Shown: positions 53,208 through 62,218, counted from the stretch's first letter. The stretch: 64,000 nucleotides of DNA from Rickettsiales bacterium (GCA_035765535.1 DASTXE010000003.1:248001-312000); one strand, 5' to 3'. Numbers and translations are program-made. Notes: generated by a model from the sequence alone, not told the origin.

Positions 53208-53304
53208 TTGACTGTAGCGTGAAGAGAATTTATAGTAATTCATAAGGTGAGTAATTGCGCCTGACACACCCCGCCCAGCAGACATGCCGGAGCGGGTTTT
53301 TTAT
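53208..53304 (+). ncRNA. Candidate small RNA or attenuated leader with own promoter and terminator
   Basis: TTGACT (53208-53213) and TATAGT (53231-53236) with exact 17-base spacing predict transcription from about 53243. A CCCGC...GCGGG stem followed by TTTTTT ends at about 53304, giving an RNA of roughly 60 bases with no sensible reading frame. It lies between nadC and the phage-like toxin gene. It could be an independent small RNA or a terminator controlling that gene. Confidence 0.45.
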
Positions 53305-53316
53305 TGCCCTGATTTT

Positions 53317-54288
53317 ATGATTCCCATGTCGCTTGCAAAATTCGCCGCGCGCCAAGCTGTGCAGGCTGTGCAGCGCCATCTTGTGCTTAATGATGTCGGG
53401 CTGATGATGGGTGTAACAATACTGGCAAAAAGGGGAGGCGATGAACTCCGGTTGGATGAGAAACGCGTCATGACTCTGCTTTCAGTCGCCCATGGTCGGG
53501 TGCCTGCACAGAAAACGCTGAACTACATCCGCAATGCCGAAAAGCATTATCAGCAAGGCGACGCGCTGATGTGCAGCATGGCGCTCGCACTGACGGGCGT
53601 GCATGGATTCACACAGATCGAGCAGGCGCATGAGCTGTTTGCGGCCGAGGAATTCCTGAATACAGGCGGCACGGAACTAGAGCTGCTGAAACATTGCGGT
53701 ATCGAGCGTGTGCTTGATGATCCGAACGCGCTGGCACTTTATAAAATGCTTGCGAAGGAGAACCCGTATCATAAACCTGCAGGCTCACCCAATAGCACAG
53801 GAGGGCAGTTTACCGATGCGAAAGGTGCGAGTGGAGGTGGAGCGATAGACCCGCGCCCTGATCTGCCAGTTGATAATGAGTCCGCTAGTTCTGATCTGAT
53901 TGGTGGAATTGTCATTCCGGCAATAGGAGCATTTGCTGCAATGGAAACGATTGGTATAGAAGGGGTTGCTGCTGTTGGAACGCGTATCAGAAGTTTGTTT
54001 TCGGGAGGTGAGGTAGCGGAAGCAAGTCTTACGGTAGAAGAAAATACCGCAGCACAGGCAGAAAATCTTGCTAGATTTGAATCAAAATTGCCTGCGAAAG
54101 CAAAGCCGACTAAAATTACACAATTGCCGGATGGAGGGAAAATATTTCAAGCGGATGTCCCTGCCAATAATATTCCGGGTTCTTTTGCAAGATATGAAAA
54201 AACTATAGATTCAATGGGAAATACGGTACGCTATACTAAAACTACTTATGCGCCTGATGGTAGTATCGTACATCTTAAGATAAAATAA
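53317..54288 (+). CDS. Phage-derived polymorphic-toxin-like protein
   Basis: This protein has about 323 residues from the Met at 53317; the exact start is uncertain and no strong ribosome site is seen. The N-terminal 150 residues are helical and not recognised. At about 158-168 the motif PAGSPNSTGGQFTD matches the linker (PAGNxxGGQWTD type) found ahead of toxin domains in phage-associated proteins. The C-terminal 90 residues (LPAKAKPTKITQLPDGGKIFQADVP, GSFARYEKTIDSMGNTVRYTKTTY, APDGSIVHLKIK) look like a small CdiA/RHS-type toxin domain. AT content rises in this last third. An immunity-like gene follows 12 bases later. Confidence 0.65.
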   Translation: MIPMSLAKFAARQAVQAVQRHLVLNDVGLMMGVTILAKRGGDELRLDEKRVMTLLSVAHGRVPAQKTLNYIRNAEKHYQQGDALMCSMALALTGVHGFTQIEQAHELFAAEEFLNTGGTELELLKHCGIERVLDDPNALALYKMLAKENPYHKPAGSPNSTGGQFTDAKGASGGGAIDPRPDLPVDNESASSDLIGGIVIPAIGAFAAMETIGIEGVAAVGTRIRSLFSGGEVAEASLTVEENTAAQAENLARFESKLPAKAKPTKITQLPDGGKIFQADVPANNIPGSFARYEKTIDSMGNTVRYTKTTYAPDGSIVHLKIK

Positions 54289-54300
54289 GAAGCACAGATT

Positions 54301-54654
54301 ATGCAAAACCGTAAAGCAGTATTAGAACAATTATTACTATGCCCTGATCATGGACGATTACGGGATGTTACTGCTGCACTCCAACAATTCCCTTGGGATT
54401 GCAATGAGCCGCTTGTAACGCTGACACGTCCGCTTATTGAAAGTATATTGAGCCGTTATGTGCATTCTGAGCTTACATCGGCAGATGTTGAAGAGTGGGC
54501 CAATCTCGTTGAAGGGCGCGATGATATTAAATTCGAGCCCGGTAATGAGGATACTGTCGGTGCTATCATGCATGAGCTGGCAAACCCGTTTCTGACAGAG
54601 CCTTTGACTCAAAAAAGAGCAGAGTTTTTAATACAAACCGTACGTGATAAATGA
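54301..54654 (+). CDS. Putative immunity protein for the upstream toxin
   Basis: This 117-residue acidic helical protein has no signal peptide (VLEQLLLCPDHGRLRDVTAALQQFP, EWANLVEGRDDIKFEPGNEDT). It is not recognised by family. It is assigned as immunity because of its position directly after the toxin-like gene, small size, acidity and low GC shared with the toxin tail. Confidence 0.55.
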   Translation: MQNRKAVLEQLLLCPDHGRLRDVTAALQQFPWDCNEPLVTLTRPLIESILSRYVHSELTSADVEEWANLVEGRDDIKFEPGNEDTVGAIMHELANPFLTEPLTQKRAEFLIQTVRDK

Positions 54655-54684
54655 GATGTATGGTATATTACATAGGTAAATCAT

Positions 54685-54942
54685 ATGGCGATTTGTCCTG
54701 TATGTGGCTATCCTGAACTGGATGAGCATCCTCGTACTGATGAGGGCGGAGGGTCTTATGAGATATGTCCCTGCTGTAACTTTCAGTTCGGTGTGACGGA
54801 TGATGATGAACATATCAGCTACTCGCAATGGCGCGAAAGATGGATTAAGAGTGGTATGATATGGGATGAAGGAAACTCAGAGCCTTCACAGAGTTGGAAT
54901 CCCAGAAAGCAGCTTGAGAATCTGGCAAAGCTTCCCAAATAG
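54685..54942 (+). CDS. CPCC-type cysteine-rich protein
   Basis: This 85-residue protein has zinc-ribbon pairs CPVCGYPELDEHPRTDEGGGSYEICPCCNFQFGVTD, then a helix with SYSQWRERWIKSGMIW. This is the small CPCC Cys-rich family often found next to toxin or immunity genes in polymorphic toxin loci. Its role could be a second immunity factor. It is followed after 16 bases by a phage structural gene. Confidence 0.7.
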   Translation: MAICPVCGYPELDEHPRTDEGGGSYEICPCCNFQFGVTDDDEHISYSQWRERWIKSGMIWDEGNSEPSQSWNPRKQLENLAKLPK

Positions 54943-54958
54943 TTTTTACCGGCTCACT

Positions 54959-55426
54959 ATGTTTATTCTTTCCTTTCCCAATCTGGATGAGGTGCAATCT
55001 CACCTTGCCGGAATTCCGGATGTGCTGCATGCGGCATTGTTGATGAAATCGCAGGAACTGGCGGATAGCCTGCAGCAGAAAGTGGGTGAAAAGCTGAGCG
55101 GTGACGTGCTGCAAAGCAAGACCGGCCTACTGAGCAACAGCGTTATGAGCGAGGTGCAGGAAACGGATGCAGGTGTCAGCACGAGCGTGTTTGTAAATGG
55201 TGATGTGCCTTACGCGGCGATTCAGGAATATGGCGGCACGACGAAAGCGCATATCATCACGGCCCTGAACGGCAAGATGCTGGCCTTCAGCATGGACGGA
55301 AAGCTGATGTTCGCGCCGCAGGTCAACCATCCCGGCTCCGTTATTCCGGAACATTCCTACCTGCGCTCCTCGCTGGATGAAATGAGCGGCCATATTGCAG
55401 ACGGAATGAGTTCGGTATTCTTGTAA
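54959..55426 (+). CDS. HK97 gp10-like phage tail/head-joining protein
   Basis: This protein has 155 residues from the Met at 54959; the longer frame reads through the previous gene. The pattern SQELADSLQQKVGEKLSGDVLQSKTGLLSNSV, VPYAAIQEYGGTTKAHIITA, HPGSVIPEHSYLRSSLDEM is typical of the gp10/minor tail protein family (IQEYGG...R.Y..PALD). It supports this region being a prophage remnant. Confidence 0.8.
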   Translation: MFILSFPNLDEVQSHLAGIPDVLHAALLMKSQELADSLQQKVGEKLSGDVLQSKTGLLSNSVMSEVQETDAGVSTSVFVNGDVPYAAIQEYGGTTKAHIITALNGKMLAFSMDGKLMFAPQVNHPGSVIPEHSYLRSSLDEMSGHIADGMSSVFL

Positions 55427-55436
55427 CTGCCCTGTT

Positions 55437-55508
55437 ATTGTCATTCCTGCGCAGGCAGGAAACCAATTTCTTGGTAGTTTCTGGATGCCAGCTTTCGCTG
55501 GCATGACA
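55437..55508. repeat. Double-hairpin intergenic repeat
   Basis: The outer ends TTGTCAT and ATGACAA are inverted. Inside are two hairpins, TTCCTGCG/CAGGAA-type and TGCCAGC-TTTC-GCTGGCA. The layout is that of the common CATTCC...GGCATGAC palindromic units of proteobacteria. Only one copy was noticed here. The rest of 55509-55713 holds no complete gene; the last 20 codons of a start-less frame (ending IKALIEAYFK) precede the next gene. Confidence 0.6.
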
Positions 55509-55713
55509 ACTCATCCACTTGCCGGCAGAGCAAGAAACGCGGTCAGAAGACCGCGCCCTTCAGTCGCCGTTAGGCGTTAGGTTCATCGCGCAGGCCAGCA
55601 GGCCGAAGCGGGAACGAAAAAAACATAAAGAGTCTACAGGCATTGCAGCAAAGCGGTGATGAATGCCGCGATATAAAAGCACTGATAGAAGCCTATTTTA
55701 AGTGAGCATCCTC

Positions 55714-55974
55714 ATGAGAAGAAGCATTATTCCGCTGGCAGTATCTCTGCTGACAGCCTGCACGCATGCGCAGCCAGTGCCGGAACCGGTAGTGGTGAAA
55801 GTGCCGGTTGCCATTCCATGCAGCCCACCGCCAATCGCAGAGCCTTACTGGAACGTGGTGCATCTCGAAAATAACGCCAGCGATACAGAGCGACTCAAAG
55901 CCCTGCTTGTGGATATGGATACGAGCAAAGCCTACATTGAGGAGCTAAAAGCACAGCTAAAGGCGTGTTCATGA
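55714..55974 (+). CDS. Phage-type small lipoprotein (Rz1-like)
   Basis: This protein has 86 residues from the Met at 55714; an upstream GTG at 55702 is possible. It has a signal sequence with lipobox (VSLLTACTHA), then a Pro/Val-rich segment (QPVPEPVVVKVPVAIPCSPPP) and a helical tail (TERLKALLVDMDTSKAYIEELKAQLKAC). Pro-rich small lipoproteins after phage structural genes are typical of outer-membrane spanin components. No partner inner-membrane spanin was found intact, so the call is tentative. Confidence 0.55.
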   Translation: MRRSIIPLAVSLLTACTHAQPVPEPVVVKVPVAIPCSPPPIAEPYWNVVHLENNASDTERLKALLVDMDTSKAYIEELKAQLKACS

Positions 55975-55995
55975 TACATTAACTTCGACCACTTG

Positions 55996-56081
55996 CGTGG
56001 ATACGCGGAGGAGTTCTATACGACGACCCCGCGCGCAAGCGCGAGGGGGTAAGCGTAAGCGAAGGGGAATTCTTATTCCCC
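55996..56081 (+). repeat. Dispersed hairpin repeat, copy B
   Basis: It matches copy A at 6544-6615. Shared blocks are CGTGG, ACGCGGAGGAGT, CTATACGACGACCCCGCG, GCGAGGGG and GCGTAAGCGAAGGGGA. Copy B has an extra CGCGC...GCGCG that lengthens the first stem, and its last stem is GGGGAAT...ATTCCCC instead of GGGG...CCCC. The substitutions preserve pairing. Confidence 0.75.
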
Positions 56082-56100
56082 TTATATAAAAACTCTTTTA

Positions 56101-56130
56101 GGGCAGCACCGAAAGGTGCTGCCCTTTTTT
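56101..56130 (+). terminator. Rho-independent terminator after the prophage remnant
   Basis: GGGCAGCACC and GGTGCTGCCC form a 10-bp stem with a GAAA loop, followed by TTTTTT. It is oriented to end plus-strand transcription from the phage genes, and it reaches the stop codon of the minus-strand protease gene. Confidence 0.9.
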
Positions 56131-56818
56131 ATTGCGCGGAATTTCCGATACCGGCCAGGTGCAGCAGGACCATGCGCAGCCAGTCGGCTGGTCCATAAAC
56201 CAGCGTCTGCATGAGATCGAAAGGAATGATCTGGTGGTTATAAAGAAAGCCTGCCGCCAGGAATAATAAGAACACTGCCATAAGGCCAAAACGTTCACCA
56301 CGTGCATATACGGCGGCGATGCGGGGTGGCAGCAGGGAACCCAGTACGCGCCCGCCATCCAGCGGCAGCACGGGAATCATGTTGAAAATGGCGAGCACGA
56401 TATTGATATTGATGGAATGGTACAGATTCATGTAAAGCCATGGAGCCTGCTCGGGAGTGACAAATGATTCCAGATGCAGCGCGAGCGCGCTTAAGAAGGC
56501 CAGTACGAGATTGGTTCCGGGCCCTGCCAGCGATACCCACAATGTGCCTGAGCGTGGATGGCGCAGTCTGTTGAACAGCACGGGCACAGGCTTCGCCCAG
56601 CCGATGATAAACGGCGAGCCGGTGAAGATCAGCAGTCCCGGAAGGATAATGGTGCCGAACCGGTCGATATGCCGCAATGGATTAAGGGTGACGCGTCCCA
56701 GTCGCTTGGCGGTGTCGTCGCCCAGCATATTGGCGGCGAAACCATGCGCCGCTTCATGCAGTGTGATAGCAAGAATAAGCGGGATAACAAAAGAGGATAC
56801 TTCAAAAAAGTTAATCAT
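56129..56818 (-). CDS. Site-2-protease-type M50 membrane metalloprotease
   Basis: This 229-residue protein has about six hydrophobic segments. The zinc motif HEAAH is in the second (LAITLHEAAHGFAAN). The third ligand region NMIPVLPLDGGRVL is near residue 150. SLAGPGTNLVLAF is also typical. It lacks the PDZ domain of RseP, so it belongs to the short M50B group with unknown substrates. It lies 36 bases after nagZ and may be co-transcribed with it. Confidence 0.9.
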   Translation of the reverse strand: MINFFEVSSFVIPLILAITLHEAAHGFAANMLGDDTAKRLGRVTLNPLRHIDRFGTIILPGLLIFTGSPFIIGWAKPVPVLFNRLRHPRSGTLWVSLAGPGTNLVLAFLSALALHLESFVTPEQAPWLYMNLYHSININIVLAIFNMIPVLPLDGGRVLGSLLPPRIAAVYARGERFGLMAVFLLFLAAGFLYNHQIIPFDLMQTLVYGPADWLRMVLLHLAGIGNSAQ

Positions 56819-56854
56819 AGAGCGTTCCTGAAGGGGCTATAATACGCCCCGCGT

Positions 56855-57856
56855 TTATATTTCGCTGGAAGCCAGTTTTTCTGCCGTGGTGTAATCATAC
56901 TCGGCCGGGATCTTAAGCTGCGCCAGGGCACGTTCGAAACGCAACTCGGCCTGCTCGCTAAGTGGTGCCAGGACGCTTGCGATCTGCTGCATTTCATCCA
57001 TCTTGCCGTTGCAATGCAGAATCAGGTCGCATCCTGCATGCAGTGTACGTTCGGTCAGTTCGCTGAAGCTGCCTTTGAGCGCCTTCATGGATAAATCATC
57101 CGACATCAGCATTCCGTCGAAGCCGATTTCGCTGCGGATATAGCTGATGGCCTTGGAGGAAAGCGTCGCAGTATTATCAGGATCAAGCGCGGTATAAAGA
57201 ATATGCGCCGTCATGCCCAGTGGCAGGAAGGAAAGCGCTTTGAAGGGAATGAAGTCGCTGCGCTGCAGTACTTCCAGCGATTCACTGACGACAGGCAATT
57301 GCTCATGGCTGTCCGCGCGTGCGCGGCCATGACCCGGGATATGCTTGAGCACGGGAAGCACACCGCCGTCTATCAGGCCATTTGCCATCGTAGCTGCCAG
57401 AATGCTGACCTGATGGGGATCGTCCCCATAAGCGCGGTCGCCGATGATATCGTGCGCGTTTTTCACCGGCACATCCGCAAGCGGCGCACAATCGACATTG
57501 ATACCAAGTTCATAAAGCTCACGCGCGATCAGGCGTGCATTGGCATAAACGGCCGCCTTCGCCGCCGCAATGGAGGAATCCGCAATTCGCGCAAAAAACG
57601 CTGCCGGAGGAGCCTTACGCCAGTGCGGGGGCCTAAGCCGTGCAACGCGACCGCCTTCCTGATCGATCAGGATCAGCACATCTTCGCGCTGCAGAAGCTC
57701 GCGCAAATCATGCGTCAGCTTTTTAACCTGCTGAGGAGTGTCGCAATTGCGTGCGAACAGGATGAAGCCAAGCGGATTAACCTGTGCAAAGAAACGCTTT
57801 TCGTCTTCAGTCAGCGTAAGGCCTTCAAGACCGAATATACCAGCTTTTGGCGTCAT
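56855..57856 (-). CDS. nagZ: Beta-N-acetylhexosaminidase (peptidoglycan recycling)
   Basis: This protein has 333 residues. The start at 57856 (MTPKAGIFG) gives an ATGA overlap with the SPOR gene, preferred over 57877. It is a GH3-family enzyme with ILIDQEGGRVARLRPP, the signature KHIPGHGRARADSHEQLP (catalytic His) and the nucleophile Asp in LMSDDLSMKAL. It removes GlcNAc from muropeptides in the cytoplasm. The argS-SPOR-nagZ order is common in alphaproteobacteria. Confidence 0.95.
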   Translation of the reverse strand: MTPKAGIFGLEGLTLTEDEKRFFAQVNPLGFILFARNCDTPQQVKKLTHDLRELLQREDVLILIDQEGGRVARLRPPHWRKAPPAAFFARIADSSIAAAKAAVYANARLIARELYELGINVDCAPLADVPVKNAHDIIGDRAYGDDPHQVSILAATMANGLIDGGVLPVLKHIPGHGRARADSHEQLPVVSESLEVLQRSDFIPFKALSFLPLGMTAHILYTALDPDNTATLSSKAISYIRSEIGFDGMLMSDDLSMKALKGSFSELTERTLHAGCDLILHCNGKMDEMQQIASVLAPLSEQAELRFERALAQLKIPAEYDYTTAEKLASSEI

Positions 57857-58818
57857 TTGTTCTTTGCCAGAAAACATCCCTGACCGTCACCCATTAGCGA
57901 AACGCAAGCAGAGGACGCTGCCTTGGAGGAGGCAAAGGGGCCTGCCTGCAGACGGTAATAATGCTTGCCGTTCACCGTGACATGAATGACGTAATGCTGC
58001 TTGCCGCTAAGCTCATCGGAATAGGTGCCGGAAATGCGCTTCCATTCCTTATCCGCTTCGGCCTGGGACTGATATGCGCCGAGCTGAACGCGCACTTTCG
58101 GAAGGTCCTGATTCTGTGCGGCCGGAGCGGCTGCCGCTTTTTTCGGCGGTGGCGCGGCCTGTTCGGTGGTATCGTTATCCGCAGCGTCATCATCCGCAGG
58201 TGCCTGTTCGGCAGCGGCGGCTTTTACCGGGGCCGATTTAGCAGTCTGAGACGGTTTTGCAGTTTGCGCAGCAGGAGCAGCTGCTACGGGTGCAGTCGGA
58301 GCAGCCAGCACGGGCTTGTTAGGAGAGGCGGCCTGTGCACTATTATCTTCGTTCTTGGCCGATTCTTTCGCGTCTTCGTGGATCAGCGGAGCGCTGGAAG
58401 GCGGTGAGAACTGCCTCGTTTTCGTGCCATCTGCCGAACGGCTCTTCAGCTTCTCATCCATCCAGGTTTCAGTAGCTGGATGCTTCTGCACCGGCTCTTC
58501 GGTCGGCGGAACGATACGCTCAGCCGCCTGCTTTTCGCGGTTATCACCATTGACGAGATTATAGACGGTCTTATCCTGATTGGGGATCTGCATGCCGCCG
58601 GGATCAGCCGGGGCTTCCTTGATCGGATTTTTGTCGGGTTTGACAACTTCGATATCTTTCTCATCGACTTCGCCGCCGCTCTTATAGGCATACCAGGCGA
58701 GACCGAAAAATCCGCCCAGTGCGAACAACACGACTACAGCCTGAAGCCAGCGAAAAAATCCGCCATTTTCGTCTTCGTCATCTTCATCGTATTCGAGTTC
58801 GTCGTCGTCCCTGGCCAT
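57853..58818 (-). CDS. SPOR-domain membrane protein
   Basis: This protein has 321 residues. The acidic N-terminus (ELEYDEDDEDENGG) is cytoplasmic, then a TM helix spans about residues 26-46 (LQAVVVLFALGGFFGLAWYAY). A long Ala/Pro/Lys-rich linker leads to a C-terminal SPOR domain (VRVQLGAYQSQAEADKEWKRISG, YYRLQAGPFASSKAASSACVSL). SPOR domains bind denuded glycan strands at the septum, so a division role is expected. It is coupled to argS and nagZ by 1-base and 4-base overlaps. Confidence 0.92.
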   Translation of the reverse strand: MARDDDELEYDEDDEDENGGFFRWLQAVVVLFALGGFFGLAWYAYKSGGEVDEKDIEVVKPDKNPIKEAPADPGGMQIPNQDKTVYNLVNGDNREKQAAERIVPPTEEPVQKHPATETWMDEKLKSRSADGTKTRQFSPPSSAPLIHEDAKESAKNEDNSAQAASPNKPVLAAPTAPVAAAPAAQTAKPSQTAKSAPVKAAAAEQAPADDDAADNDTTEQAAPPPKKAAAAPAAQNQDLPKVRVQLGAYQSQAEADKEWKRISGTYSDELSGKQHYVIHVTVNGKHYYRLQAGPFASSKAASSACVSLMGDGQGCFLAKNK

Positions 58819-60599
58819 TAACGCATCTCCTCCAACGGTTCAACCCCCAGCACGCCCAATCCGCAAGCGATTACGGCGGCGCAAGCCCTTACCATCGCCA
58901 AGCGTGCTGCAGTCAAATCTATATCATCTTTTTGGATAAAACGAAGCGTTAAATCGCTGTTGCCCATATTCCACAAACCGTGAAACTCAGCGGCCAGTTC
59001 ATGCAGGAAAAACGCAACGCGATGCGGCTCGTATCCCAGCGCCGCCGACTCCAGCAGGCGGGGGAAGGAAGCCATCATGCGGATGAGCGAAAGTTCCGCG
59101 GGATGGGTGAGACGCGCAAGCTGATCGTTCGTCGGGCTTTCAGAGAAAGCAAGCGCCACGCCGATTTCTTCCGCTGCCAGGCGCAGCGCGGATTTGGCGC
59201 GCGCATGCGCATACTGTACATAGAATACAGGATTGTCTTTCGATTGCTCCATGACTTTCTCGAAATCGAAATCGAGCATCGCGTCGTTCTTGCGGGTGAG
59301 CATGATAAAGCGGAACACGCCTTTGCCGACTTCATCCACCACTTCACGTGCGGTGATGATCGTACCCTTGCGCTTGGACATTTTAACCTGTTCGCCGCCG
59401 CGCGACAGGCTTACCATCTGGCAGAGCTTGACGGTCAGTTGTGCTTCGCCGCCGCTTAGAGCTTTTACGGCAGCCTGTATGCGCTTGGCATAGCCGCCAT
59501 GATCGGCCCCGAGCACATCCACCATCAGGTGAAAGCCACGCTTGAACTTGTCGTAATGATAGGCGGTGTCAGGTGCAAAATACGTCCAGCTTCCATCGGA
59601 CTTCTTGAGTGCGCGATCTACATCGTCGCCAAAGTCGGTTGCCTTGAACAGCGTTTGCTCGCGCGGCTCCCAGTCGTCTGGTGTCTTGCCTTTCGGCGGT
59701 TCCAGGATGCCGCGGTAAATAAGCCCTTTGGCATCCAGCATGGCAAGCGTCTCTTCGATCCGGCCCGCTTCCGTCAGCCCGCGTTCAGACGTGAACACGT
59801 TGTGCGCAATGCCGAGTGCGGCAAGATCGCCTTTAATCAGTTCCATCATGGCTTCTATAGCGAAGGCGCGGATGGTAGGCAGCCATTTCTCGTCCTTGGC
59901 CAAAACGTATTTCCCGTTTTCCTTAACAGCAAGAGAATCGCCGAATTTGGCTTTCAGCGCTTCCCCCACGGAAACCAGGTAATCACCCGGATAGTAGCCT
60001 GCGAGCATTTCATCCGTAATGGTCTCGCCAAGCGCCTGCAGATAACGCAGACCCGCAGCATAGGCAAGTTTATCCACCTGTGCGCCAGCGTCATTGATAT
60101 AATATTCGCGTGTGACATCGAAACCGACCTTTGCAAGCAGGCTCGCCAGCGCGTCCCCGTATACTGCGCCGCGCCCATGCCCTACATGCATCGGCCCGGT
60201 AGGGTTGGCAGAAACATATTCCACATTGACTTTACGTTTCCCGCCGAGCGTCGAATCACCGTAGCGTTCGCCTTCGCGCAGGATGGCAGCAACGACCTGA
60301 TGCCAGAAGGAAGGGGTAAACCGTATATTAATGAAACCCGGCCCTGCAATCTCGACTGAAGCGACACCCGGAAGTGTACGAATACGCTCCGAAAGCAACT
60401 CGGCCAGTTCGCGCGGTTTCTTACCGGCTTTGCCTGCAAGAATCATCGCGGCATTTGTCGCCATATCCCCATGTTCCGCCTCTCGCGGCGGCATGACATC
60501 CACGGCATCAAATGCAACCCCTGCCGGAATCGCATCTTCCGCCTGCAATTGCTTGAGGATTTCCAATATATTGGATTTTATTAAAAAAAACACATTCAT
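58818..60599 (-). CDS. argS: Arginyl-tRNA synthetase
   Basis: This 593-residue class I enzyme has an N-terminal Add-1 domain ([22 protein letters not shown]), the HIGH equivalent [19 protein letters not shown] and the KMSKS loop [18 protein letters not shown]-terminal DALR anticodon-binding domain ends the protein. The length is normal. The last base of argS is the first base of the SPOR gene start. Confidence 0.97.
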   Translation of the reverse strand: MNVFFLIKSNILEILKQLQAEDAIPAGVAFDAVDVMPPREAEHGDMATNAAMILAGKAGKKPRELAELLSERIRTLPGVASVEIAGPGFINIRFTPSFWHQVVAAILREGERYGDSTLGGKRKVNVEYVSANPTGPMHVGHGRGAVYGDALASLLAKVGFDVTREYYINDAGAQVDKLAYAAGLRYLQALGETITDEMLAGYYPGDYLVSVGEALKAKFGDSLAVKENGKYVLAKDEKWLPTIRAFAIEAMMELIKGDLAALGIAHNVFTSERGLTEAGRIEETLAMLDAKGLIYRGILEPPKGKTPDDWEPREQTLFKATDFGDDVDRALKKSDGSWTYFAPDTAYHYDKFKRGFHLMVDVLGADHGGYAKRIQAAVKALSGGEAQLTVKLCQMVSLSRGGEQVKMSKRKGTIITAREVVDEVGKGVFRFIMLTRKNDAMLDFDFEKVMEQSKDNPVFYVQYAHARAKSALRLAAEEIGVALAFSESPTNDQLARLTHPAELSLIRMMASFPRLLESAALGYEPHRVAFFLHELAAEFHGLWNMGNSDLTLRFIQKDDIDLTAARLAMVRACAAVIACGLGVLGVEPLEEMR

Positions 60600-60617
60600 A
60601 AAATCTTAACACTTAGC

Positions 60618-60630
60618 TGGTATATTTTAA
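60618..60630 (+). promoter_or_regulatory. Promoter element for the ATP-grasp gene
   Basis: TGGTATATTTTAA contains an extended -10 (TGG-TATATT). The identical 13 bases occur at 62206-62218 ahead of the next orphan gene. Upstream, CATTCAT, AAAA, TCTTAAC and ten bases give a weak PHO-like geometry overlapping the argS start. Confidence 0.4.
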
Positions 60631-60721
60631 CTAGTTATACAGCATATTCGGTTGCAAATGACTATCAAATTCTGTAGCAAGGCCGCCCTCTTAATGTTGT
60701 ATGGAAGGTTTCGGGTAGGGT

Positions 60722-62083
60722 ATGGGCATACATGCGGATGATATAAGGCGACGCGTACCTGTGCCAGCACAATTCGTAGATCAAGGCTTGAGATGGCGAC
60801 AAATAATCGGTGAGAGAGCCGTCGATCTTAGGCGTAGATTAAGGGCGAATAAGCATGAGCCAGCAAGCGGTTATAACATCGTCATTCTTAATCAATCGAT
60901 AGAAGATTTTCCTAACATATCCGCAATAAAGTTCCAATTGGAACTTGAAAGCCAGGGCCACAGGGTGCATACAGTGCACTGGCAAAGCGGCAATCCTCAC
61001 ATTGACAGAGAGGGAATGCGAGGCGGTGCGCATCTTAAAGCAGATGGCTGTGAAATCAAGGTAACGGGTCTGCCGGGCTTTGGCGACTACCCGGAATTCA
61101 TGGCATTGCTGATGGAACATCAGGCGCGTGAAGCCGATAAAAAGCAAGCCCTTGATGCCGGTGCATCGAAAGAAGAGGTCGGGGAACTTAGCGGCATTCA
61201 GGTGCAAACGCGCGAAGACGGCGTTTATATAGTCTATCCGGAAGTTGACCAGGACATTAGGCGAGTTGACGGAGTCAACCTGATGTGCGATCGCCCTGAA
61301 GATCCAGGCAAGCTGAATGCAGGAATAAGACTGCAAAAAGAGATGGAAGACATGGGGGTCTTTCCTTTGACGTCTGCCAACGCAATGAATATATCCAAGG
61401 ACAAAGTGCGCTCTACAAAATGTTTCAGGTCATCTGATATTCCGATTCCCAAAGGGTTCGAAGTTGAGAGGAATAGCCCGTTTAATGAAGAGCACATTAG
61501 AAGTCTTTTTGCAGATCTTCAATTTCCTGTGATGGTTAAGGATGCTTTGGGAAGCGGTGCGAATGGAGTCAACGCTTTCGAAGATCTGGAAGAGGCAATG
61601 CAGGAGGTGCGGCGGCTATATGATTCATATCATTCGATAGATATTCAGGAGAAAATTCCTCCATTGGTTGAGGATAAAGGCCGTCCGCACTTGCTAAGAA
61701 TTATTGTGCAGAATGGCGAAGTGGTGGGGGCCATAAAATGGTTAGGGGAAGTTGGGGATACTGTACTGCCCATGCGCAAGGGGAAGTTTACGGGCGCAGA
61801 GGCGACGGTATTCGAGTTAAGTGACGAGCAGAAACAGATAGCAGTGAATACGGCCAAATCCTGTCTGCAGGGGTTGGCGGGCATTGACGCAATGCTGGTG
61901 GACGGTCCAGATGGCAAAGTAGATATGAGCTGTCTATGTGTTCTGGAAACTAATTCTGCTCCGGGGTTTGCAAGCTTCGAGCGCTATTTCGGTGAGGTAA
62001 TACCCACAATAGCGGAGAATTTTATCAAGATGATTGCGGTCGATAAAGAGCACAAGCGACAACCTGTCCCCCGCCAGCGTTAA
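60722..62083 (+). CDS. Orphan ATP-grasp (RimK-like) ligase
   Basis: This protein has 453 residues. Residues 50-190 form an N-terminal domain (YNIVILNQSIEDFPNISAIKFQLELESQGHRVHTVHW). The ATP-grasp core begins near 200: KVRSTKCFRSSDIPIPKGF, FPVMVKDALGSGANGVNAFEDLEEA (Lys and Gly-rich loop), PHLLRIIVQNGEVVGAIKW, and VLETNSAPGFASFERYFG with the metal-binding Glu-x-Asn. Family members join amino acids to carboxylates. The substrate is unknown and there are no biosynthetic neighbours. The first 45 residues are Arg-rich and may not be translated; a later start is possible. Confidence 0.8.
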   Translation: MGIHADDIRRRVPVPAQFVDQGLRWRQIIGERAVDLRRRLRANKHEPASGYNIVILNQSIEDFPNISAIKFQLELESQGHRVHTVHWQSGNPHIDREGMRGGAHLKADGCEIKVTGLPGFGDYPEFMALLMEHQAREADKKQALDAGASKEEVGELSGIQVQTREDGVYIVYPEVDQDIRRVDGVNLMCDRPEDPGKLNAGIRLQKEMEDMGVFPLTSANAMNISKDKVRSTKCFRSSDIPIPKGFEVERNSPFNEEHIRSLFADLQFPVMVKDALGSGANGVNAFEDLEEAMQEVRRLYDSYHSIDIQEKIPPLVEDKGRPHLLRIIVQNGEVVGAIKWLGEVGDTVLPMRKGKFTGAEATVFELSDEQKQIAVNTAKSCLQGLAGIDAMLVDGPDGKVDMSCLCVLETNSAPGFASFERYFGEVIPTIAENFIKMIAVDKEHKRQPVPRQR

Positions 62084-62205
62084 TAGTCCCTGGCCATGTA
62101 TGTGATTATATAATAAGGCGTTTTATAGGAAATTGAAGGATTAGAGTAAAAAGAAGTGAGTGGCTATTTGTAACAAAAGTTTAATATGTAATCCACACCA
62201 TGAGA

Positions 62206-62218
62206 TGGTATATTTTAA
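62206..62218 (+). promoter_or_regulatory. Promoter element for the 62276 gene
   Basis: TGGTATATTTTAA is identical to 60618-60630, with TATATT as extended -10, 58 bases before the GTG start. TTTGTAACAAAAG at 62168-62180 resembles a PHO half-site but is at the wrong spacing. Confidence 0.4.
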
